From positions 1 through 64,000 of the forward strand of contig DDEN01000057.1 in assembly GCA_002336115.1 (NCBI GenBank): DNA of 64,000 bases, written 5' to 3'. Origin of the DNA: Chitinophagaceae bacterium UBA1953 (lineage in GTDB: Bacteria > Bacteroidota > Bacteroidia > Chitinophagales > Chitinophagaceae). The notes beneath the pieces were generated by a model that was not told where the DNA came from, ran no database searches, and worked only from the letters and a program-made list of their open reading frames with translations. Made by a program: the position numbers and the translations under genes. Shown one piece after another: positions 57,287 through 64,000 of the stretch (the stretch's first letter is position 1; each line of letters starts with the position of its first letter).

Positions 57287-59431
57287 ATGGCAGACTTAAA
57301 ATTTCAAAGAAACTTTGGTATTGCGGCTCACATTGATGCCGGTAAAACCACTACTACTGAACGCATCCTGCGTTATACAGGTATGATTCACCGTATTGGT
57401 GAGGTACACGATGGTGCTGCTACTACCGACTGGATGGAGCAGGAAAAAGAAAGAGGTATTACGATTACTTCTGCGGCTGTAAGCTGCCAGTGGAATTTCC
57501 CTACTGTACTTGGTAAGGCAACTCCTGATACAAAAAAATATTCTTTCAACATTATTGATACTCCCGGACACGTTGACTTTACTGTAGAGGTTGAACGTTC
57601 TATGCGTGTACTGGATGGTTTGATTGCATTGTTCAGTGCAGTTGATGGTGTGGAACCACAATCTGAAACTGTATGGCGCCAGGCAAACCGTTACAATGTA
57701 CCACGTATTGGTTTCGTCAACAAAATGGACCGTAGCGGTGCTGATTTTTTAAACGTAGTGAAACAGGTGCGTGAAATGCTGGGCAGCAAGGCTGTTCCTC
57801 TTCAATTGCCAATTGGTGCTGAAGATGATTTCAAAGGTGTGGTTGACCTGATCAAAATGAAAGGTATCATCTGGCACATGGAAACAGAAGGAATGACTTT
57901 CGATGAAATAGCAATTCCTGCCGATATGCTCGAAGAAGCAAAAGAATGGCGTGCACAGCTTGTAGAAGCAGTTGCTGAATACGATGACCACCTGATGGAG
58001 AAATTCTTCGACAACCCGGATTCAATTACTGAAGATGAAATTCATGAAGCTGTACGCAAGGCTACAATTGATCTTTCAATTGTTCCAATGATGTGCGGTT
58101 CTTCGTTCAAAAATAAAGGTGTGCAGACTGCATTAGATGCTGTTTGCCGTTACCTGCCTTCACCTGTTGACGTGGACGCTATTAAGGGAACTGATCCTGA
58201 TACAGGAGATGAAATGACCCGTAAACCTGATGCAAAAGAACCATTTGCTGCATTGGCTTTCAAAATCATGACTGATCCTTTTGTTGGTCGCCTAGCATTC
58301 TTCCGCTGCTACTCTGGTCATCTTGATGCAGGTTCTTATGTATTGAACGTACGCAGTGGTAAGAAAGAGCGCATCAGCCGTATTATGAAGATGTTTGCAA
58401 ACAAGCAAAACCCAGTTGATTTTATTGAAGCAGGTGACATTGCTGCTGCAGTAGGTTTTAAAGAAATTAAAACAGGTGATACACTTTGTGATGAAAATCA
58501 TCCAATCACTTTAGAGAACATGTTCATTCCTGAGCCTGTAATCTCCCTGGCTGTTGAACCAAAAGCACAAGCCGACGTTGATAAAATGGGTATGGCTATT
58601 GCTAAACTGGTTGAAGAGGATCCTACACTTCGTGTAAAAACTGACGAAGAAACAGGACAAACTGTATTAAGCGGTATGGGTGAGTTACACCTTGAAATCA
58701 TTGTTGACCGTATGCGTCGTGAATTTAAGGTTGAAGTAAACCAAGGCGCTCCGATGGTGGCTTATAAAGAAGCATTTAAACAAACCATCGAACACCGTGA
58801 AGTATTGAAAAAACAGTCTGGTGGTCGTGGTAAGTTCGCTGATATCGTATTTGAAATCGGGCCTGCTGATGAAGAGTGGCTGAAAGAAAATGCAGGCAAA
58901 TCGTTCCAGTTTGTGAATGATCTGTTTGGTGGATCAATTCCAAAAGAATTTGTTCCTGCCATCACCAAAGGTTTTGAAACAGCAATGCACAATGGTGTAT
59001 TGGCTAACTACCCGATGGTTGACATGAAGGTTCGTGTATTTGATGGCAGCTACCATGATGTTGACTCTGATGCAATGAGCTTTGAATTGTGTGCGAAGAG
59101 TGGTTTCCGTGAAGCCGGCCGTAAAGCAAAACCAACTTTGCTTGAGCCAATCATGAAAGTGGAAGTTGTAACACCTGACCAGTATATGGGTGATGTAACA
59201 GGTGACTTAAACCGCCGCCGTGGTATGCTGGAAGGTATGGATACAAAAGGTAATGCACAGGTAATTAAAGCGAAAGTTCCGTTGAGTGAAATGTTCGGTT
59301 ATGTTACACAGTTGCGTTCATTATCTTCTGGTCGTGCAACTTCAACTATGGAATTCAGCCACTATGCACCTGCACCAAACAATATTGCTGAAGAAGTAAT
59401 TGCAAAGGTGAAGGGTAAAGTGAGTGCTTAA
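57287..59431 (+). CDS. fusA: Translation elongation factor G
   Basis: 714 residues, full length. GTPase that drives translocation of the ribosome. G1 AHIDAGKTTTTERIL, G2 region with RGITITSAA, G3 DTPGHVDF, G4 NKMDR are all present, followed by domains II-V (GGSIPKEFVPAI, HDVDSDAMSFELCAKSGFREA, RRGMLEGM). It looks like the housekeeping EF-G because the GTPase motifs are intact and the gene sits near rpsL-rpsG, but it has its own promoter and terminator. Confidence 0.99.
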   Translation: MADLKFQRNFGIAAHIDAGKTTTTERILRYTGMIHRIGEVHDGAATTDWMEQEKERGITITSAAVSCQWNFPTVLGKATPDTKKYSFNIIDTPGHVDFTVEVERSMRVLDGLIALFSAVDGVEPQSETVWRQANRYNVPRIGFVNKMDRSGADFLNVVKQVREMLGSKAVPLQLPIGAEDDFKGVVDLIKMKGIIWHMETEGMTFDEIAIPADMLEEAKEWRAQLVEAVAEYDDHLMEKFFDNPDSITEDEIHEAVRKATIDLSIVPMMCGSSFKNKGVQTALDAVCRYLPSPVDVDAIKGTDPDTGDEMTRKPDAKEPFAALAFKIMTDPFVGRLAFFRCYSGHLDAGSYVLNVRSGKKERISRIMKMFANKQNPVDFIEAGDIAAAVGFKEIKTGDTLCDENHPITLENMFIPEPVISLAVEPKAQADVDKMGMAIAKLVEEDPTLRVKTDEETGQTVLSGMGELHLEIIVDRMRREFKVEVNQGAPMVAYKEAFKQTIEHREVLKKQSGGRGKFADIVFEIGPADEEWLKENAGKSFQFVNDLFGGSIPKEFVPAITKGFETAMHNGVLANYPMVDMKVRVFDGSYHDVDSDAMSFELCAKSGFREAGRKAKPTLLEPIMKVEVVTPDQYMGDVTGDLNRRRGMLEGMDTKGNAQVIKAKVPLSEMFGYVTQLRSLSSGRATSTMEFSHYAPAPNNIAEEVIAKVKGKVSA

Positions 59432-59453
59432 TTTTAAATTGTGTTTATAATAG

Positions 59454-59482
59454 AAATCCCGCTCAAAAGGCGGGATTTTTTT
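59454..59482 (+). terminator. Terminator of fusA
   Basis: Stem AAATCCCGC / GCGGGATTT with a 7-base loop and a T run, 22 bases after the fusA stop. It separates fusA from the following type IX secreted protein; no rpsJ or ribosomal operon follows. Confidence 0.9.
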
Positions 59483-59533
59483 ATATTAACAAGGGTACTT
59501 AACTTATCTTTATTCTGATTTATTCAAAAACGT

Positions 59534-62182
59534 ATGAAAAAAAATACCGTATTGCTTCTTATTTCTATTGCATTAAGTTGCTTCACTTTCGCTAAAGCAC
59601 AAACTCCCGGAATAAAATGGTCAAAAAAAATAACTCCAATTTGGCCAACGCATCCATATGAGTTTATTTATGATGTTAAACCAACCTCTGACAAAGGATT
59701 TATATTAGTTGGAGCTGATACTACTTACTCATTTTCCAATACCTATGGAATTCTCGAAAAAACTTACGGGCAGCGTTCCTGGATTGTTAAAACCGATAGT
59801 TCCGGGCTTGTTTTGTGGAGGTCTTCTTCATATTCGTTAAGTCTTTATGGAAACGTTTTCTCATCAGTAGAACAAACAAAAGATGCCGGGTACATTGCCG
59901 TGGGGAATATTGATACTGCAAAACTACTTATTGCAAAGTTTAATGGAGCCGGTTTATTGCAATGGACTAAGACTTTTGGAATTAAAGGGGTTAATTACGC
60001 ACAATGTATACATAAAACAAAAACAAACGGATTTATTATTATTGGAACTACTAGCGCAACCAGCGGGGATGTTATTGGTAATCATGGAGGAAATGATATA
60101 TGGGCACTTCGTATTGATGAAAATGGCAACATAATATGGAGTAAATGTTTTGGAGGTACTGGCAACGAAACAGGGCAATCAGTAATTCAAACAGCAGATT
60201 ATGGTTTCATTTTTACAGGCTCTGCAACATCAACTAATGGAGACTTGGTAAGCAACAATGGAGGGATGGATGCTTGGCTTTTTAAAACAGATAGTAGTGG
60301 GAATTTATTGTGGCAAAAAAATTATGGAACCCCAGGAAAAGAAACTTTCAGAAGCGTAACAATTGCCCCTGATAATACAATTGTCTTAACAGGTAACGTT
60401 GATTCAACAAATTTGATTAACAACGGATTAAAAGGAGGTGAGAACCTATGGACTGTGAAAACGGATATGTTTGGAAACATTATCTGGTCAGAAGTCTTTG
60501 GAGGATCAAAAGATGAAAGAGGATATCATATTTCAGCCTTGCCAAATAATTCATTGTTAGTAACAGGATATACAAATTCAAATGATCTTGATGTTATTGG
60601 CAGTAATGGAGGAGCAGACATTTGGGTACTGAATTTAACTCCTTCAGGAACACTTAACTGGAGTAAGTGTATTGGAACAATTAGAAAAGAATATGGCTTT
60701 GCTGGTTTATACTTGTCTGAAAATGATTTCGTAGTTGCGGGAACTGCAGATTCTTCAAGTTTCTCACAAAGCGATGGTTATCTCGCAAGATTAGGCAACT
60801 CAAATACAATTAAAACAAACATTTTTTATGATGCTAATGCCAACAGTATAAAAGATGCTGGTGAAATAAATTATAACAATGTAACAATAAAGATAGAAAA
60901 TGGATCGGAGATATATTTAGCGCAACCAAACAATGGTCTTGCAAAAATTGAAGTCGGTCTTGGCAGTTATATAACTACAGTTCAACCACTTAATCCTTAT
61001 GTTACTATTATACCTTCAGCCAGAAACAGCAGTTTTAGTTCTTATTTTAACACAGATTCCTTCAATTTCGCCATTCAGCCTATACCAAACAAGCAGGATA
61101 TAATGGTGCAACTTCTTCCAGTTTCCCCAGCACGTCCAGGCTTTAAAGCACAATATATTTTAAATTATAAAAATATTGGTACAACAACAATAGATAATGG
61201 CAGTGTAAAATTGCTTAAAGATAGCAGAACGGTTTATTCGCTGGCTTTTCCGTTACCTTCTTCAGTTATCTCGGATACAATTATCTGGAATTTTATCAAT
61301 TTAAAACCACTGGATTCAATTGCAATTGGCATTGAATTACAGTTGCCTCTCCCTCCTGTTCTGAATAACAATGATACACTAAAGCTAAAAGCTTTTATAT
61401 CTCCAGTTGTGAATGATCTGACTCCATCAGACGATACATCAATATTAAAGCAGGTTGTAACCGGTTCATATGACCCCAACGATAAACAGGAAAACTATGC
61501 AGGTACAATCCCCATCCAGGATGTTAACAATGGTTCCTTCATCAATTATTTTATACGTTTCCAGAACACAGGAAATGATACGGCCTTTGTTGTTCGTTTG
61601 GCAGATACATTGGATGCAAATCTTGACTGGCCAAGTTTTCAGATGATTGGCAGCAGTCATGCTTATAATCTTTCTATTAAAGATGGAAATAAATTAATGT
61701 GGACGTTTGATAATATAAAACTGGTTGACAGTTTTCATAATGAATTACTAAGTCATGGGTTTATCGCTTTTAAAATCAAACCAAAAAACACACTTACAAC
61801 AAATTCACAGATTAAAAACACTGCTGCTATTTATTTTGATTACAACCTGCCTGTAATTACAAACACAACTGTTACAACCATTGTGGAAAATTCTATGACA
61901 ACAGCCGTATTGAACATTTCCAAACCAAAAATAAAACTAACTGTTTCGCCCAACCCTTCCAGTAACCACATTGTTGTTTCAATAGGTGGTGACATTTACG
62001 GCAGCTTTGAATTAAGTTTAACAGATAATAACGGACGTGTTCTTTTTTCAAAGAAAGTAAATAAACCTGCCGATACAAATGTTTCGGTTCCGGTAGATCT
62101 GAAAAATCTCAGCAGTGGTATTTACTATATACGTGTGCGCCAAAAACAACTTAGCTGGGCAGAAAAAATCGTTATACAATAA
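59534..62182 (+). CDS. Type IX secreted repeat protein with DUF7619-like domain and type A sorting signal
   Basis: 882 residues, signal peptide ending near FAKAQ. Residues about 20-420 carry at least five repeats of about 60-65 residues of the form GG-x-D-x-W-x-x-K-x-D-x-x-G-N-x-x-W-x-K-x-x-G (for example NHGGNDIWALRIDENGNIIW), likely a beta-propeller. A domain with VTGSYDPNDKQ and YFIRFQNTGNDTA, found in many Bacteroidota secreted proteins, spans about 630-770. The C-terminal 80 residues (SPNPSSNHIVVSI, LSSGIYYIRV) are a type A type IX sorting signal. Probably exported to the surface; substrate or partner unknown. Confidence 0.88.
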   Translation: MKKNTVLLLISIALSCFTFAKAQTPGIKWSKKITPIWPTHPYEFIYDVKPTSDKGFILVGADTTYSFSNTYGILEKTYGQRSWIVKTDSSGLVLWRSSSYSLSLYGNVFSSVEQTKDAGYIAVGNIDTAKLLIAKFNGAGLLQWTKTFGIKGVNYAQCIHKTKTNGFIIIGTTSATSGDVIGNHGGNDIWALRIDENGNIIWSKCFGGTGNETGQSVIQTADYGFIFTGSATSTNGDLVSNNGGMDAWLFKTDSSGNLLWQKNYGTPGKETFRSVTIAPDNTIVLTGNVDSTNLINNGLKGGENLWTVKTDMFGNIIWSEVFGGSKDERGYHISALPNNSLLVTGYTNSNDLDVIGSNGGADIWVLNLTPSGTLNWSKCIGTIRKEYGFAGLYLSENDFVVAGTADSSSFSQSDGYLARLGNSNTIKTNIFYDANANSIKDAGEINYNNVTIKIENGSEIYLAQPNNGLAKIEVGLGSYITTVQPLNPYVTIIPSARNSSFSSYFNTDSFNFAIQPIPNKQDIMVQLLPVSPARPGFKAQYILNYKNIGTTTIDNGSVKLLKDSRTVYSLAFPLPSSVISDTIIWNFINLKPLDSIAIGIELQLPLPPVLNNNDTLKLKAFISPVVNDLTPSDDTSILKQVVTGSYDPNDKQENYAGTIPIQDVNNGSFINYFIRFQNTGNDTAFVVRLADTLDANLDWPSFQMIGSSHAYNLSIKDGNKLMWTFDNIKLVDSFHNELLSHGFIAFKIKPKNTLTTNSQIKNTAAIYFDYNLPVITNTTVTTIVENSMTTAVLNISKPKIKLTVSPNPSSNHIVVSIGGDIYGSFELSLTDNNGRVLFSKKVNKPADTNVSVPVDLKNLSSGIYYIRVRQKQLSWAEKIVIQ

Positions 62183-62200
62183 CTTCCATTTTACTTTAAT

Positions 62201-62228
62201 AAAATCCAGGTTTATGACCTGGATTTTT
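62201..62228 (+). terminator. Terminator after the type IX secreted protein gene
   Basis: Stem AAAATCCAGGT / ACCTGGATTTT (11 bp) with a TTATG loop and following T, 19 bases after the stop codon. Confidence 0.88.
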
Positions 62229-62323
62229 AAATTATAATCAGTTTTTTCCCGTAAGTTTTCAGTGCCTTTATCGTCTAATTAAAATATCAATTACATTTAT
62301 CAGAAATCATTTTTCAAGCAATT

Positions 62324-63826
62324 ATGAAACCAATCGTTTACCCGGCAGTTGTTTTGGCAGTAATAATTATTGTTACAGCATTCACTATTCCAAAAACAGG
62401 CAATGAAAAGCAGGCACATTCGTATGTATCGCATTACGAAAATGTACTGGGCACATCAATGGAATTAAAAGTATCAGCCCTGTCTGAAAAACAAGCTGCA
62501 ATAGCTGAAAAAGCTGCATTGACTGAAATTGATCGTTTATCAAAAGTCCTCAGCGGTTATGATGCCAACAGTGAATTCAGTAAATGGTTCAACACTAACA
62601 ACAAGGCCGTACACGTTTCCAAAGATTTATTTACAGTATTGCGTTTATTTGATCAATGGCATCAGCAAACAAACGGTGCTCTTGATGCATCTGCCGAACT
62701 GATTTCAAAAATCTGGAAACAGGCAGCCGCCAATCAGCAATTACCTTCTCAACAACAATTAAACAATGCTGTTGCACAGGTACAGCAAAAGCATTGGATA
62801 TTGAATGAAGCCAATCAAACAGCTACTCATTTAACAACCACTCCTCTGAAATTAAATTCATTTGCCAAATCATTCATTATTCAATCGGCTGTAAATGCAG
62901 CAAAGTCAGCAGCAAAAATTAATGGACTGATTGTAAACATTGGTGGCGATATGGTGATTGATGGAGACATCCATGAAAATGTGTGGATCAGTGATCCTAA
63001 AGCTGATGCTGAAAATGACACACCAATCGATCAACTACAGTTAAATAATAAAGCAGTTGCTACCAGCGGTAACTACCGCCGTGGAGAATTCATCAAAGGC
63101 AACTGGTATTCGCATATTGTTGATCCAAGAACAGGGAACCCGGCCAGTGAAATTATCAGCGCAACTGTTATTACACCTTCAGCAACTGATGCCGGTGCCT
63201 TAGCGACTGCATTTAATGTACTAAACCCCCAGGAATGTGTTGCACTTGCCAAAACCGTTACAGACGCAGATTATTTGATTATTACAAAAGATGGAAAAAG
63301 AATTGAAAGCAAAGGTTGGAAAACTTTGCAGGTGAGTAATCCCATCTCAACCAATATGGCTTCAGAAACCCAGAAGGGATGGAAGAATGAATTGGTGATG
63401 TCTTTAACTCTACCACAACAACAGGGATTTGCAAAACGCCCTTTTGTTGCAGTATGGATTGAGGATAAAGATGGAAAAACTGTTCGCAATATTGCATTAT
63501 GGTATAACAAACCACGTTGGCTGCACGATTTAAGAGCATGGTACCGCAAAAACAATGATGCTTTTGCAACTGACATGAATGTATTTTATTCGGTTACTGG
63601 AGCTACACGTTCAGCAGGGAAATACACACTGAAGTGGGATGGAAAAGATGATAAAGGCAACGTACTGAAAGCCGGTAAATACACCATTTATTTTGAAGCA
63701 GCCCGTGAACATGGTGGTTACGATTTGCTGCGCCAGGAAATCAATTGCAATGAATTGGTTCAGCAGTTCAGTTTGAAAGGAGAATCAGAAATTGAATCCG
63801 TTTTACTTGAATACAAAAAGAAATAA
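62324..63826 (+). CDS. ApbE-family FAD:protein FMN transferase fused to DUF2271 domain
   Basis: 500 residues with an N-terminal membrane anchor or signal (about 5-22). Residues about 30-325 match ApbE, which attaches FMN to Thr/Ser of exported flavoproteins: VNIGGDMVIDG, ATSGNYRRGEF, HIVDPRTGNPA and DAGALATAF with the metal-binding Asp are all present. The C-terminal part (about 345-500) is a DUF2271-type beta domain (ERxW-like PRWLHDLRAWYRKN and YFEAAREHGGYDLLRQEI). The stop is 2 bases before a PepSY-type membrane gene, suggesting an extracytosolic flavin-linked electron transfer module. Confidence 0.85.
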   Translation: MKPIVYPAVVLAVIIIVTAFTIPKTGNEKQAHSYVSHYENVLGTSMELKVSALSEKQAAIAEKAALTEIDRLSKVLSGYDANSEFSKWFNTNNKAVHVSKDLFTVLRLFDQWHQQTNGALDASAELISKIWKQAAANQQLPSQQQLNNAVAQVQQKHWILNEANQTATHLTTTPLKLNSFAKSFIIQSAVNAAKSAAKINGLIVNIGGDMVIDGDIHENVWISDPKADAENDTPIDQLQLNNKAVATSGNYRRGEFIKGNWYSHIVDPRTGNPASEIISATVITPSATDAGALATAFNVLNPQECVALAKTVTDADYLIITKDGKRIESKGWKTLQVSNPISTNMASETQKGWKNELVMSLTLPQQQGFAKRPFVAVWIEDKDGKTVRNIALWYNKPRWLHDLRAWYRKNNDAFATDMNVFYSVTGATRSAGKYTLKWDGKDDKGNVLKAGKYTIYFEAAREHGGYDLLRQEINCNELVQQFSLKGESEIESVLLEYKKK

Positions 63827-63828
63827 TA

Positions 63829-64000
63829 ATGAAGCTGAACCGAAGCATTGCACAACTTTCACGCTGGCTGCATATTTATGTATCCATGATCAGTTTTGCC
63901 ATCGTCTTCTTTTTTGCAATAACAGGATTAACCTTAAATCATCCCGATTATTTTGCAGGTGAATTAAAAACGTTAAACGAAAAAGGCAAGGTTGATCCTG
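63829..64000 (+). CDS. PepSY-associated transmembrane protein (3' partial)
   Basis: Only 57 residues are visible before the window ends. The start MKLNRSIAQLSRWLHIYVSM then a membrane segment (FAIVFFFAITGLTLNHPDYF) is the typical opening of PepSY_TM proteins, whose family includes flavin- or haem-linked iron reductase-like components. Its start lies 2 bases after the ApbE-DUF2271 stop, so the two are cotranscribed. Family call is moderate because the diagnostic remainder is missing. Confidence 0.65.
   Translation, partial: MKLNRSIAQLSRWLHIYVSMISFAIVFFFAITGLTLNHPDYFAGELKTLNEKGKVDP

Overview
The window is a 64 kb stretch of a Bacteroidota chromosome, most likely a Chitinophagaceae-type soil or freshwater polysaccharide degrader. 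Evidence seen in the sequence: two SusC/SusD pairs, an ECF sigma/FecR pair, proteins with type IX secretion C-termini (types A and B), AT-rich DNA, and promoters of the Bacteroidota TTTG / TAnnTTTG form before rpsL and fusA. The genus is not determined. No tRNA, rRNA, CRISPR array, transposase or phage gene was seen.

Region 1 (1-35,097) is a large carbohydrate-use locus. A plus-strand run encodes a GH3 beta-glycosidase (cut by the left edge), a clan GH-A glycosidase and a PL8 polysaccharide lyase. It faces a long minus-strand series: sugar porter, ROK kinase/phosphomannose isomerase fusion, CutC, glycosylasparaginase, GH2 beta-galactosidase, DUF4861 protein, heparinase II/III-type lyase, SusD and SusC. 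Next come a hexuronate-type MFS transporter and a sugar-acid module (alkaline-phosphatase-fold protein, IlvD/Edd dehydratase, FAD oxidoreductase, 2-hydroxyacid dehydrogenase, GarR-like reductase, HpaI/GarL-like aldolase). A divergent AraC regulator and a GH105-DUF2264 fusion complete the locus. Two lyases plus GH105 imply a uronic-acid-containing polymer. The ROK-PMI fusion and sugar porter imply that mannose or a related hexose is also released. The end products appear to be channelled to fructose-6-phosphate and to pyruvate plus a C3 or C2 fragment.

Region 2 (35,381-49,669) is a compact alpha-1,6-glucan (dextran-type) utilisation locus on the minus strand: ECF sigma factor, FecR anti-sigma, SusC with an STN signalling domain, SusD, a SusE/F-like binding lipoprotein, a GH27-like enzyme (possibly isomaltodextranase), a GH66 dextranase and an unassigned six-hairpin glycosidase. 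A strong terminator follows. In both loci a stable hairpin lies between the outer-membrane uptake genes and the downstream enzymes.

Region 3 (49,835-64,000) is housekeeping and surface proteins: a 1609-residue PKD-repeat type IX secreted protein, rpsL-rpsG, an antisense TPR gene that separates them from fusA, a type IX secreted propeller-like protein, and an ApbE-DUF2271 fusion followed by the start of a PepSY-type membrane protein cut by the right edge.
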